From NCBI RefSeq assembly GCF_008042035.1, contig NZ_RDBL01000027.1, positions 1-55,990 of the forward strand: a stretch of 55,990 nt of DNA. Direction: 5' to 3'. The notes under the pieces are model-generated. The model was not told the DNA's origin. It saw only the letters and a list, made by a program, of their open reading frames with translations, and did no database searches. Below, in pieces: positions 17,238 to 25,660 of the stretch. Each line of letters opens with the position of its first letter. The first letter of the stretch is position 1. The translations under genes and the position numbers were made by a program. Source of the DNA: Streptomyces sp. col6 (lineage in GTDB: Bacteria; Actinomycetota; Actinomycetes; Streptomycetales; Streptomycetaceae).

Positions 17238-17975
17238 TCACGACGCGGCGGCCACCCCGGGCGGGCCCCGCCGGTCCCGAGCCCGTGCGCACCGCAGCCC
17301 TCGGGTCGGCCGGTCGCTCAGGCCCCGCCGGGCTCGCAGACGGCGTCGCGGGGGCGGCAAGGGCGCTGTAAGCCAAGGATGGAGTGGCGCCAGCAGCCGG
17401 GCCGCGAAGGCACGCAGCACCTGGAAGGCGGCGCGCTCGCCCCGGGCCAGCCAGATTCCGCAGACGAGCGCGGCCAGAACGTGCGCGGCCAGCATCCCGG
17501 TCGATGACATTCCGGCCATGTGGTGGCCCGCATGCGCCATGGGACCCGAGCTCATCGCTCCCACGGCGGGGGCATGCCCCATGCCCGCCATGTGATCCAT
17601 ACCGGCCATGTGGTGCATGCCTGCCATCGCGTCGCCCATGGGTGCGTGGTGCATGCCCGCCATGTGGTCCATGCCGCTCATGGCCGCGGTCGGCGCCCAG
17701 CCGGTGCCGGCTGTGCCCGGCGCGGACTGCACGGCGGCGAAGGCGTTGTGCAGCACGCCCTGGGTCGCGACCGCTACGGCGGTGACGAGCCAAGGACCGC
17801 GCTCGCGTCCGGCGACCAACCAGCCGGGGACCGCGAGCGCGAGGAAGCCCGCGCCCAGTACCCAGAAAGGGAGCGGTGCCTCGGACATCAGGACGTGTCC
17901 GGTCGCGGCAAGGGTGACGGAGACGACGGCGAACATCGCCGCCCTCACCGCGCGTCCGACCGGTCCGGCCTCCAT
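17238..17975 (-). CDS. Met/His-rich membrane protein, probable copper-binding
   Basis: 245 residues; ATG 17975 follows GGGAGGATGAGG. Four hydrophobic segments are visible: VRAAMFAVVSVTLAATGHVL, PFWVLGAGFLALAVPGWLV, WLVTAVAVATQGVLHNAFAA and, after the loop, GMLAAHVLAALVCGIWLARG. Between segments three and four lies a loop of about 65 residues packed with Met and His (MSGMDHMAGMHHAPMGDAMA and further M-A-G-M-x-H units), the type of ligand set that binds Cu(I) in extracytoplasmic loops. The C-terminus is Arg-rich. It follows the PCuAC and CopA genes on the same strand after a 136-base gap, supporting a role in copper acquisition or sequestration. Family not identified with certainty. Confidence 0.8.
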   Translation of the reverse strand: MEAGPVGRAVRAAMFAVVSVTLAATGHVLMSEAPLPFWVLGAGFLALAVPGWLVAGRERGPWLVTAVAVATQGVLHNAFAAVQSAPGTAGTGWAPTAAMSGMDHMAGMHHAPMGDAMAGMHHMAGMDHMAGMGHAPAVGAMSSGPMAHAGHHMAGMSSTGMLAAHVLAALVCGIWLARGERAAFQVLRAFAARLLAPLHPWLTAPLPPPRRRLRARRGLSDRPTRGLRCARARDRRGPPGVAAAS

Positions 17976-18111
17976 GGCGCCTCATCCTCCCATCGCGGGG
18001 GCCCGCGCGACATGGGCGGGTGTCCGGCTTGCCGCCCATGCCCGACATCTCACTGCTGGCGTGCGGTGTCGGCGTATGCCGTGCGCGGGGGAAGTGGTGC
18101 GGGTCATGGCG

Positions 18112-18630
18112 CTACGGGCGGGGAGGAAGGTTCTTCTCGGTGCCGGGCCGCACCACGACGGCGTTGACCCGCAAGGGCTTCCCGTGGGCGAAATGGAGGG
18201 TGAACGACACCACTTCACCGGGGCGCAACGGACTCTTCGGCCGGACGGTCACGTCGTTCCCGTGCGGGTTCATGGTGAGCCCGTCCCGCGCGGGGACGAG
18301 GACGGAGTCGACGCGCTGCCGGTAGGCACCGTTGGACGACGTCATCCGGTGTCCGCTGAGTGCGGGCGGTTCGGTGGTGTCGGGCGAGGTGACGCGTACG
18401 AGCCGGGCTGCGGAGCCCCCGTCGTTGGTGAGGGTGAAGAACGCGGCCGTCTCCGGTGTGGAGCCGAACGACCGGTAGACGTACGCCCGGGTGACGCCCA
18501 CGTGCGGAGGGCCTCCGGCGCGTCCACTCGCGGTCCAGGCACCGAGCCCCGCGAGCGCGAGGCCGGAGGCGAGGACGGGAACGCCGACGGCGGTGAGCGA
18601 CGTGCGCAGGCGCGCTTCGACAAGGGTCAT
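18112..18630 (-). CDS. PCuAC-like periplasmic-type copper chaperone
   Basis: 172 residues. ATG 18630 overlaps the CopA stop by one base (TGATG), so translation is probably coupled. An N-terminal hydrophobic segment (SLTAVGVPVLASGLALAGLG) serves as a signal or anchor. The globular part has the PCuAC pattern: AYVYRSFGSTPETAAFFTLT, a Gly-Ser-Ala turn, ALSGHRMTSSNGAYRQRVDS, LVPARDGLTMNPHGNDVTVR and PGEVVSFTLHFAHGKPLRV. PCuAC proteins deliver Cu(I) to cytochrome oxidase or sequester it. The usual HxM pair at the end of the metal site is not seen; MNPHGND occupies that place, so ligands may differ. Genomic position right after CopA supports copper function. Confidence 0.8.
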   Translation of the reverse strand: MTLVEARLRTSLTAVGVPVLASGLALAGLGAWTASGRAGGPPHVGVTRAYVYRSFGSTPETAAFFTLTNDGGSAARLVRVTSPDTTEPPALSGHRMTSSNGAYRQRVDSVLVPARDGLTMNPHGNDVTVRPKSPLRPGEVVSFTLHFAHGKPLRVNAVVVRPGTEKNLPPRP

Positions 18631-20909
18631 CAGAAGGTCACCCGCGAGGTGGGGCGCCGGCGCGCGGCAGCCGGCGTCGGCTGCCAGCGGCGCAGACGGA
18701 GACTCCCGAGAACGACGAGAACGGAGCTCAGGGACATCGCGGCGGCGGCGAGCATCGGGTTGAGCAGGCCGACCATGGCGAGCGGAAGGGTGATGACGTT
18801 GTAGCCGAAGGCCCACAGCAGGTTGCCCCGGATGGTGGCGAGGGTGGCGCGGGCCAGACGCACGGCGTCCGCCAAGGCATCGATGTCGTCGCGGACGAGG
18901 GTGACATCGGCGGCGCCGATGGCGACGTCCGTGCCGGTTCCCATGGCGATGCCCAGGTCGGCTCCGGCGAGTGCCGCCGCGTCGTTGACGCCGTCCCCGA
19001 CGACGGCGACCCGCCTGCCCCGCGCGCGCAGTGAACGGACGAGTTCGGCCTTGCCCTGGGGGGTGCAGCGGGAGTGGGTCTCGTGGATGCCGAGCGCGTC
19101 GGCCACGGCTCTCGCGGGTTCCTCCCGGTCCCCGGTGGCGAGGACGGGGTGAATGCCGAGCCGTCGCAGCCGGTCGACGGCGTGGTAGCTGCCGGGGCGT
19201 ACGACGTCGCCGAGGGCCAGGACGGCCTCGGGCTGCCCGTCGACGCGGACCAGGACCGGGGTGTGGGCGGCTTCCAGTGCGGTGGTGAGGGCCGCGTCCA
19301 GCTCCGGGGGCAGCTCTCCCTCGGGTGCGGCGACCTCTACGAGCCGTCCGTCCACGTGTCCGCGTACACCGTTTCCGGGCAGCGCGGCGAACTCGCGGAG
19401 CACCCCGGGGCGTACGGATCCTTCGGGCAGTGTGCGCTCGCCGTGCCGGACGAGGGCCCGGCCCAGTGGGTGCTCGGAGCCGGTCTCGAGGATGGCCGCG
19501 AGCCGCAACGCCTCGTGCGCGCCGATGCCTTCGGGGCGTGCGGTGAGGGAGGCGACGGTGAGATGACCGGAGGTCAGGGTCCCCGTCTTGTCGAGCACGA
19601 CGGTGTCGATCCGCCGGAGCGCTTCCAGGGCCTGGGGGCCTTTGACCAGGATGCCGAGCTGGGCACCCCTGCCCGTGGCTGCCATGAGCGCGGTGGGGGT
19701 CGCGAGGCCGAGCGCGCAGGGGCAGGCGACCACCAGGACCGCGACGCAGGCGGTGACGGCCGGCTGCGGGTCCGCGCCCGCTCCGAGCCAGAAGCCGAGG
19801 ACGGTGACCGCGAGGGTGAGCACGATGGGTACGAAGACCCCGGCCACGGTGTCCGCGAGCCGCTGGGCACGGGCCTTCCCGGCCTGGGCTTCGGTGACGA
19901 GAGCTGTGATGCGGGCCAGCTGGGTGTCGGCACCGACGGCCGTCGCACGTACGAGCAGCAGTCCGCCGACGTTGACCGAGCCGCCCGTGACAGCGGAGCC
20001 CGCCTCGACCTCGACGGGCCGCGTCTCACCGGTCACGAGGGACAGATCCACGGCGGACGCTCCCTCCACCACCTCGCCGTCGGTCGCGACACGTTCCCCC
20101 GGCCTCACGAGGAAGACCTGCCCGGTGACCAAGCTCGCTGCAGGAACGGTCCGTTCGGTCTTCCCGTCGCGCACCGTCACCTCCTTCACGCCGAGTTGGG
20201 CGAGGGCGCGCAGGGCGGCCGAGGTGCCGCGCCGGGCCCGGGCCTCCAGGTGGCGGCCGAGGAGCACGAAGAGCGGGACGCCGACCGCCGCTTCGAGGTA
20301 GACGTGCGCCATTCCGTCGGAGGCCGTCGGCAGCAGCGTGAAGGACATCCGCATGCCGGGAGTGCCGGCGCTGCCGAGGAAGAGCGCGTACGTGGACCAG
20401 CCGAAGGAGGCGAGGACGCCGAGCGAGACGAGCGTGTCCATCGTGGCCGTACCGTGCCGCAGCCCCTGCCAGGCCCGTTCGTGGAAGGGCCACGCGCCCC
20501 AGGCCGCGACGGGAGCGGCGAGGACGAAGCACAGCCACTGCCAGTTCCGGAACTGGAGCGAGGGCCCCATGGACAGGACGAGAACGGGGAGGGCGAGAAG
20601 CGCGGTCACGACGAGCCGTTGCGTTTGCCCGGATCCGGTCTCCTCGCTCGGCCCCTCCCCGGCCGAGGAGCGGGGTTCAGGAAGGCGCGCGGTGTACCCC
20701 CCGCTCTCGACGGCCGCGACGAGCACGTCCGTACCGAGGTCCGCCGGATGCTCGACACGCGCCGTGCCGGTGGCCAGGTTGACGGTTGCGCGCACGCCTT
20801 CCAGGGCGCCGAGCTTCTTCTCCACCCTGCGCACGCAGGCCGCACACGTCATCCCGCCGACCAGCAGGTCCGTCGTGATGAGCGTGGGCGGGGCGGCTTC
20901 CCGGCCCAT
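18630..20909 (-). CDS. copA: Copper-translocating P1B-type ATPase
   Basis: 759 residues from ATG 20909, which overlaps the previous stop by one base. It exports Cu(I) (or a similar soft metal) across the membrane using ATP. Visible order: N-terminal heavy-metal domain with GGMTCAACVRR (Cys22, Cys25); several membrane segments; actuator motif LVTGETRPVE; the intramembrane CPC site VVACPCALGLATP; phosphorylation site DKTGTLT; the P1B HP motif ETGSEHPLGRAL; and the hinge GDGVNDAAALAGADLGIAMG. C-terminal segments include NLLWAFGYNVITLPLAMVGL and MLAAAAMSLSSVLVVLGSLR, whose N-Y-N and M..S residues are characteristic of the Cu(I) subgroup. It is the centre of a coupled gene set with a Met-rich peptide before and a PCuAC protein after it. 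Confidence 0.93.
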   Translation of the reverse strand: MGREAAPPTLITTDLLVGGMTCAACVRRVEKKLGALEGVRATVNLATGTARVEHPADLGTDVLVAAVESGGYTARLPEPRSSAGEGPSEETGSGQTQRLVVTALLALPVLVLSMGPSLQFRNWQWLCFVLAAPVAAWGAWPFHERAWQGLRHGTATMDTLVSLGVLASFGWSTYALFLGSAGTPGMRMSFTLLPTASDGMAHVYLEAAVGVPLFVLLGRHLEARARRGTSAALRALAQLGVKEVTVRDGKTERTVPAASLVTGQVFLVRPGERVATDGEVVEGASAVDLSLVTGETRPVEVEAGSAVTGGSVNVGGLLLVRATAVGADTQLARITALVTEAQAGKARAQRLADTVAGVFVPIVLTLAVTVLGFWLGAGADPQPAVTACVAVLVVACPCALGLATPTALMAATGRGAQLGILVKGPQALEALRRIDTVVLDKTGTLTSGHLTVASLTARPEGIGAHEALRLAAILETGSEHPLGRALVRHGERTLPEGSVRPGVLREFAALPGNGVRGHVDGRLVEVAAPEGELPPELDAALTTALEAAHTPVLVRVDGQPEAVLALGDVVRPGSYHAVDRLRRLGIHPVLATGDREEPARAVADALGIHETHSRCTPQGKAELVRSLRARGRRVAVVGDGVNDAAALAGADLGIAMGTGTDVAIGAADVTLVRDDIDALADAVRLARATLATIRGNLLWAFGYNVITLPLAMVGLLNPMLAAAAMSLSSVLVVLGSLRLRRWQPTPAAARRRPTSRVTF

Positions 20910-21124
20910 CAGTGGTCCATCCCGCTCATGCCGCCCATGTCGTGCGGGCCCGGTTCGTCCGGCTGCGTGACTCCGCGCATATCGGGGGCGACGGGGCCGG
21001 CGAGGCGGCCGGCCCCGTACGAGACGGCGAACAGCGCGGACAGCAGGAGCACGAAGCCCCCGAGCAGTGCGTACGGGGCAGGAGACGGACGCCGTTGGGT
21101 GCGGGGCGTCACCGAGTGGTCCAT
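20909..21124 (-). CDS. Small single-span Met/His-rich protein
   Basis: 71 residues, ATG 21124, stop overlapping the CopA start. One membrane segment (YALLGGFVLLLSALFAVSYG) is followed by a short outside tail ending HDMGGMSGMDH, a typical soft-metal ligand cluster. The start MDHSVTP also has Met and His. No family recognised; overlap with copA implies coupled expression in fixed ratio, so an accessory that hands copper to the pump is a reasonable inference. Confidence 0.7.
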   Translation of the reverse strand: MDHSVTPRTQRRPSPAPYALLGGFVLLLSALFAVSYGAGRLAGPVAPDMRGVTQPDEPGPHDMGGMSGMDH

Positions 21125-21243
21125 GGGGCAGGCTCCGGGCGAGAGTAGTGCGAGTCGTACGCACCAGTGGTCGGCCGCCCCGGGCCGCGAGTTCCCCCAG
21201 ACCCGGGTGGCGTGCGTCACGTATCGGCCATTCGCCCGACTCC

Positions 21244-21903
21244 TCACACCATGAGGGCGAACATCACCGCCATGCCCAGCGCCATCAGCCCGTGACACCC
21301 CAGGTCCCACGCAGCGTGTGCCGCCCCGCCCGATGACACGTCGCCGGTCACGCGGGGCGCCGCGCGGCCGGTGTCGAAGCCCTTCGCGAGCCACCCCAGC
21401 GCGAGGGCGAGCAGGAGGAGCGCGAGCAGACACGCGCTCCAGCGGTCGCCGGTCCCGCTGAGCGTCATCGTCGCGAGCGCTCCGGGTGCGGACATGTCCA
21501 TCCCCGGCATGTCGTGCGCCTGACCGGCGCCCGCCGCCCCCATGGACATGCCGGACGACATCGCGGCGGCCATCCATGCCATCGCGCCGGTCATCAGAGC
21601 GTGCGGCAGCGCGCCGGCGAAGGCTCGCCCCCGCGGTTCGGGGCCCGCGGGCAGAGCGAGGGCGGCCACCACGAACCAGACCGCGGCGGCGGAGAAGAAG
21701 ACCACCTGCGGGGAAGCGGGCAGATCCATGCCCCAGGACCAGGCCATCGCGAACATGGCCAGCGCCATCACCGCGTGCAGCCCGTGCGCGAGCCGTGTGC
21801 TCCACGCATGCGAACGGGCCGCGAACGCGCGCCACAGACCGTAGGCGGCCAGTGCGCAGAAGAGCAGCGTCAGAATCCAGCGCAGCCCGGTGGCGGCGAT
21901 CAT
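21244..21903 (-). CDS. DUF5134 membrane protein
   Basis: 219 residues; ATG 21903 overlaps the PepSY stop in an ATGA arrangement. Five to six hydrophobic segments alternate with short polar loops (LRWILTLLFCALAAYGLWRA, LHAVMALAMFAMAWSWGMDL, VVFFSAAAVWFVVAALALPA, GDRWSACLLALLLLALALGW, HGLMALGMAVMFALMV). A loop of Met and His (SSGMSMGAAGAGQAHDMPGM, then DMS) and scattered His-Met pairs in helices fit the DUF5134 pattern and suggest metal contact. The family has no settled function. Overlap with the PepSY gene and the Met-rich neighbours downstream place it in the metal block. Confidence 0.8.
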   Translation of the reverse strand: MIAATGLRWILTLLFCALAAYGLWRAFAARSHAWSTRLAHGLHAVMALAMFAMAWSWGMDLPASPQVVFFSAAAVWFVVAALALPAGPEPRGRAFAGALPHALMTGAMAWMAAAMSSGMSMGAAGAGQAHDMPGMDMSAPGALATMTLSGTGDRWSACLLALLLLALALGWLAKGFDTGRAAPRVTGDVSSGGAAHAAWDLGCHGLMALGMAVMFALMV

Positions 21904-23372
21904 CGGGCCATCTCCTTCGGCTTCTCGGTCTGTGCTTCCGTGTGCGTGCGCCCGCGTCGGCGCAGTTGGGCGATTGCCAGGTCCGCGAGCAGGAAGCAGA
22001 CCAGAGGCAGCCCGAACAGCGGCAGGTAGTAGGCGACGACGGCGGTCACGACGACGAGCGGGGCCATGACCCTGCCCGGAACCCGCCGCCACGCCCCCCG
22101 CGCCGGCGGCCGGCCGAGCCGTGTCCCGCCGCCTCGGGTCGGGCGGCGCAGCCACCACATGCGGTAGCCCCAGAAGAGCATCCCGATGAGCGCGAGGGCG
22201 ATGACCGCGAGAGCGATCTGGTTGGCGAGGCCGAAGAGCAGGCCCATGTGGGCGTCGATGCCCCAGCGGGTGAGTTGGGCGAGGACGGGGAAGTCGTCGA
22301 AGACGAGCTTGTCCGTGACCTTGCCGGTGGTGGGGTCGATGGCCACCGAGTCCTGCTGCTCCGGCCAGTGCCGGGTGTTCTCCTTGACGACGTACGCGCT
22401 CCCGCCGCCTGCGGGCGGACTGATGACGAGCTTGCCGCGCAGCCCTTCGGCACGGGCGATGCGGACAGCCCCGTCGAGATCGACCTGCGAGGCGGAAGTG
22501 CCGGGCGCGGGCTGCTTCGAGCCCGCCGCGCCCAGGGTCGAGGAGACGGACGGTGTCGCCCCGCCCAGCGAGTCCTGGATCTTGCCGATGTTCACGCCCG
22601 CGTGCGCGGACCACGTCAGTCCCGTCGCCGAGAGAGCCAAGAAGCCCGCCGACACCCACAAGCCCACGGCCCCGTGCCAGGACAGCGTGCGCTTGCGCCC
22701 CTTGGGGCTTCGGCGCGGCACGAACCACTTGCGCAGGCGCTCGCGGCCGCGTGGGGCTCCCAGCCACAGAGCGAGTCCGCCCAGCACCTCGACCCACAGC
22801 CAGCTCGCGGCGATCTCGCTGTAGTTGCGGCCGAACTCTCCCAGGTGCAGCGTGCGGTGCAGGCTGTCGAACCACGCCCGTACGGGCAGCCACTCGCCGA
22901 ACGTGCGCAGCGTCCCGCGCACCTGCGCGTCGTACGGATCGACGAAGGCGGTCTGCGTGTAGCCCTCGGGCAGTCCCTCGACGTTGAACGTCACCCTCGT
23001 CGTATCGCTGTCCCCCGCCCCCTTGGTGACGGATACGAGCTGCCCGCCGGGTATCGCCTCGCGGGCGGCGTCCACCTGGGCGGCGAGCGGCTTCGGCTCG
23101 CCACGCGGAGTGACCTTCAGTTCGTGGTGGTAGACGACAGACTCGATCTGCGGCGTCGCCGTGTAGAGCAGCCCGGTCACGGCGGCTACGAGCAGAAATG
23201 GGCCGATGAGGATGCCCGCGTAGAAGTGCAGGCGAAGCAGGAGGGGCCGCAGACCGCTCCAGGCTCCGCCGCCGTTTCTCGGCATGGGTGTGGCGAAGTC
23301 CCCGGGCGGGGCGGCTTCCTCGGTCTGGCGTTGCCGGAGCGGTGGGGACGCGGCAGGCGTGGTCTCGGTCAT
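21900..23372 (-). CDS. PepSY-domain membrane protein
   Basis: 490 residues; ATG 23372 with GGAAGAG upstream. Layout: cytoplasmic start, first span LRLHFYAGILIGPFLLVAAV with the conserved H-F-Y-A-G pattern, a large outer PepSY region (TPQIESVVYHHELKVTPRGE, then AQVDAAREAIPGG), the DSLHRTLHLGEFGRNYSEIA motif, three more spans with LSWHGAVGLWVSAGFLALSA, a second PepSY segment (YVVKENTRHWPEQQDSVAID) and IDAHMGLLFGLANQIALAVI. PepSY/TM proteins of this size resemble iron-uptake reductases and are often encoded next to siderophore importers, as here, where an iron-type ABC operon is divergent. The conserved His in spans could hold heme. A reductase role is inference. Confidence 0.85.
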   Translation of the reverse strand: MTETTPAASPPLRQRQTEEAAPPGDFATPMPRNGGGAWSGLRPLLLRLHFYAGILIGPFLLVAAVTGLLYTATPQIESVVYHHELKVTPRGEPKPLAAQVDAAREAIPGGQLVSVTKGAGDSDTTRVTFNVEGLPEGYTQTAFVDPYDAQVRGTLRTFGEWLPVRAWFDSLHRTLHLGEFGRNYSEIAASWLWVEVLGGLALWLGAPRGRERLRKWFVPRRSPKGRKRTLSWHGAVGLWVSAGFLALSATGLTWSAHAGVNIGKIQDSLGGATPSVSSTLGAAGSKQPAPGTSASQVDLDGAVRIARAEGLRGKLVISPPAGGGSAYVVKENTRHWPEQQDSVAIDPTTGKVTDKLVFDDFPVLAQLTRWGIDAHMGLLFGLANQIALAVIALALIGMLFWGYRMWWLRRPTRGGGTRLGRPPARGAWRRVPGRVMAPLVVVTAVVAYYLPLFGLPLVCFLLADLAIAQLRRRGRTHTEAQTEKPKEMAR

Positions 23373-23473
23373 CGGCTCTTCCTCATGCGTGGACCGGTGG
23401 GGACGGTGACGTGCACGTACAGGAGTCGGACCGAAGGGCGCGCGAGTTCCCGCAGTCGAAGTGTGTTGTGCAT
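23369..23473 (-). CDS. Candidate leader peptide coupled to the PepSY gene (34 aa)
   Basis: ATG 23473 opens MHNTLRLRELARPSVRLLYV and the TGA stop overlaps the PepSY ATG (ATGA). The overlap is the main evidence; the peptide resembles short actinobacterial leader peptides in its R-L-L-Y-V-H-V core but has no Cys. No strong ribosome site precedes it. It could regulate translation of the operon or be chance. Confidence 0.35.
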   Translation of the reverse strand: MHNTLRLRELARPSVRLLYVHVTVPTGPRMRKSR

Positions 23474-23597
23474 CACAGGCGTTGAGGGCTCGGGCAGGCG
23501 GGATACCCGCGCGTCGACGGGAACTTCCTCGCCCTGGCCCTCGACTCCTGCAACAGCGCCCCAAGGCGCCCCCACTTCATCGCCGAGGAGAACCTTC

Positions 23598-24638
23598 ATG
23601 CCGACACCCAGGCCGGCAGCCGTCGCACTCGCCGCCTTCTTGTGTCTCACCGCCGGCTGTTCCGGGACGACCGGTTCGGACGTGGCCGGCGCAGCCGAGA
23701 ATTCCACTGACGCGGCATCGCAGGGCACGTATCCCGTCACGCTCAGGAACTGCGGGACCGACCAGAGCTTCGACCACGCGCCCAGCCGGGTCGTCGTCAT
23801 GAACGGGGCATCGGTCGCCGAGGTGTCGACGCTGCTGGCCTTGGGCCAGGGCGACCGGATCGTTTCCAACCAGCAGACCTACGGAATGTCCGAAGTCCCC
23901 GGACGCGCGCGGAAGATCGCGGATCTTCCCACGGGCGGCGTGAAGCCGAACGAAGCCTTCGACATCCCACGCGAGGCCATGATCGGTCTGCGGCCCGACT
24001 TCGTTCTCTCCACCACGTCGTACGGCTTCGATGCCAAGAACGGGTTCGCCACCCGCGAGCAGCTCAAGGAGATCGGGGCTCGCACCTATGTCTCACCCGA
24101 GGGCTGCGGACAGGACAACCTGAACATGACGATCGACGACAGCTACACCCTGCTGCGCGACATGGGCAAGGTGTTCGGCGTCGCGGAGAAGGCGGAGAAG
24201 CTCGTCGCCACCGAACGGCAGAACATCGCCGCCGTGGCCGCCAAGGTCCGCAACGCGAAGAAGCCGAAGGTCATGGTCATCTTCTCCAACATGACCATGG
24301 GCGGGAACGACTTCAGCTCCGTCGCGGCACATGGCATCTACAACGACATCCTCGCCGAAGCCGGGGGCAGCAACGCCTTCGCGAGCGCGTCGAAGTCCTC
24401 CTTCGCCGACCTCAGCAAGGAGAAGGTCGCCGCCACCGACGTGGACGCCCTCGTGGTCGTCAGCTACAACGACCCGGACCCGACGGCATACGCGAAGAAG
24501 CTGCTCAAGGAGTTCCCCCAGTGGCCCGCAGCCAAGAAGAACACATTCGTGGTGCTGTCCGACTCGATGTACCTCGGCCCCAGCAACGACGTGGCGGTCG
24601 AGAAGATCGCCCGGATGCTGCACCCCGACGCCTTCTGA
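23598..24638 (+). CDS. Iron-complex-type ABC transporter substrate-binding lipoprotein
   Basis: 346 residues; ATG 23598 follows GAGGAGAACCTTC. It begins with a lipoprotein signal (AAVALAAFLCLTAGCSG, lipobox LTAGC), so it is anchored outside the membrane and captures the ligand. The two lobes of the class III binding fold are evident: APSRVVVMNGASVAEVSTLL, then GQGDRIVSNQQTYG, GLRPDFVLSTTSYGFDAKNG, and in the second lobe KKPKVMVIFSNMTMGGNDFS, ILAEAGGSNAFAS, VVVSYNDPDP, KNTFVVLSDSMYLGPSNDVA. Ligand could be a ferric siderophore, heme or cobalamin; the sequence alone does not decide. It heads an operon with permease and ATPase, divergent from the PepSY/copper set. Confidence 0.9.
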   Translation: MPTPRPAAVALAAFLCLTAGCSGTTGSDVAGAAENSTDAASQGTYPVTLRNCGTDQSFDHAPSRVVVMNGASVAEVSTLLALGQGDRIVSNQQTYGMSEVPGRARKIADLPTGGVKPNEAFDIPREAMIGLRPDFVLSTTSYGFDAKNGFATREQLKEIGARTYVSPEGCGQDNLNMTIDDSYTLLRDMGKVFGVAEKAEKLVATERQNIAAVAAKVRNAKKPKVMVIFSNMTMGGNDFSSVAAHGIYNDILAEAGGSNAFASASKSSFADLSKEKVAATDVDALVVVSYNDPDPTAYAKKLLKEFPQWPAAKKNTFVVLSDSMYLGPSNDVAVEKIARMLHPDAF

Positions 24639-25660
24639 GTCGGCTGCCGCTCCCGCTCTGCGCTCTGGCGCTCACCGCCGCGCTCCTGGTCTCGATGGTT
24701 CTCGCTGTCGGCATCGGCGCGGTCAACGTGCCGGCCGGAGACGTATGGGCGGTACTCGTCCACCACGTCACAGGCCGGGGGCCGGTGGACGACGTGGCCC
24801 TCGACCAGATCGTCTGGCAGTTCCGCACCCCGCGTGTGATCCTCGCCGCCGTTGTGGGAGCGGGACTCGCCGTCGCCGGAGCTGTCCTCCAGACCCTCGT
24901 CGCCAACCCCCTCGCCGACCCCACGGTGCTCGGCTTCTCGCACGGCGCCTCACTGGGCGCCGTCCTCGTGATCACGCTCGGCGGAACCGGACTCGGTGGA
25001 CTCGGCGTCTCCGGAGCGGCGTTCGCGGGCGCCCTCATCGCCGGGCTGCTGGTCTTCGCACTCGGGCAACGAGGGGGACGGCTCGCGCCCACACGACTCG
25101 TCCTCGCGGGGGTGGCAGTCGGCTACGTGCTGCTCTCGGCGACGAGCTTCGCGCAACTGCGGGCCACACCCACCGAGCTGCGGAGTGTCATGTTCTGGAT
25201 GCTGGGCAGTGTCTCCGGCGCCCGCTGGAGCCAACTTCCCACGGTCACAGCGGTGGTGATCACCGGGACGGTGGTCCTCGCCTCCTTCGGAGGCCGCCTG
25301 AACGCGTTGCTCGCCGGGGACGAGTCGGCGACGTCCCTCGGCGTGGACGTGCACCGCACCCGTGGAATGCTGCTGGTGGTGGCCGCCCTTCTCACCGGGA
25401 CCGTCATCGCGGTCGCGGGCGGCATCGGCTTCGTCGGCCTGATGATCCCGCACCTGGTACGCCTCGCCCTCGGCGCGGACCATCGCCGGCTGCTTCCCCT
25501 GAGCGCGCTCCTCGGGGCCGTCTACCTCGTACTGGTCGACCTGCTCTCCCGCACCGTCAACCGGCCCAACGAACTGCCGCTGGGCATCCTCACCGCACTC
25601 CTCGGGGCACCGTTCTTCCTCTGGCTGCTGCGCCGCAACAGGGGGATCGACACCGCATGA
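24521..25660 (+). CDS. FecCD-type ABC transporter permease
   Basis: Membrane channel of the importer. From GTG 24521 it is 379 residues; this start has AAGGAG eight bases upstream but makes the gene overlap the binding-protein gene by 118 bases, giving an Arg-rich, low-complexity 38-residue leader. No ATG or GTG start exists in frame close to the first span, so either the overlap is real or a non-standard start is used. The body is classical: LPLCALALTAALLVSMVLAV, FRTPRVILAAVVGAGLAVAG, the NPLADPTVLGFSHGASLGAV coupling loop, LAGVAVGYVLLSATSF, SVMFWMLGSVSGARW, GGIGFVGLMIPHLVRLALGA and NRPNELPLGILTALLGAPFF. The stop overlaps the ATPase start (ATGA). Confidence 0.88.
   Translation: MARSQEEHIRGAVRLDVPRPQQRRGGREDRPDAAPRRLLSRLPLPLCALALTAALLVSMVLAVGIGAVNVPAGDVWAVLVHHVTGRGPVDDVALDQIVWQFRTPRVILAAVVGAGLAVAGAVLQTLVANPLADPTVLGFSHGASLGAVLVITLGGTGLGGLGVSGAAFAGALIAGLLVFALGQRGGRLAPTRLVLAGVAVGYVLLSATSFAQLRATPTELRSVMFWMLGSVSGARWSQLPTVTAVVITGTVVLASFGGRLNALLAGDESATSLGVDVHRTRGMLLVVAALLTGTVIAVAGGIGFVGLMIPHLVRLALGADHRRLLPLSALLGAVYLVLVDLLSRTVNRPNELPLGILTALLGAPFFLWLLRRNRGIDTA

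Noticed and set aside
17520..17700. Tandem-looking CATGCC/GCCATG units that might be a minisatellite
   Set aside because: They are codons of the Met/His loop (Met-Ala-Gly-Met-His) and are irregular in spacing.
19074..21254. 726-codon plus-strand frame opposite copA
   Set aside because: Antisense shadow of a P-type ATPase with every motif in place; the plus frame has low-complexity composition.
21486..23597. Very long plus-strand frame reaching into the binding-protein gene
   Set aside because: Only the part from ATG 23598 is coding; upstream is antisense to the PepSY and DUF5134 genes.
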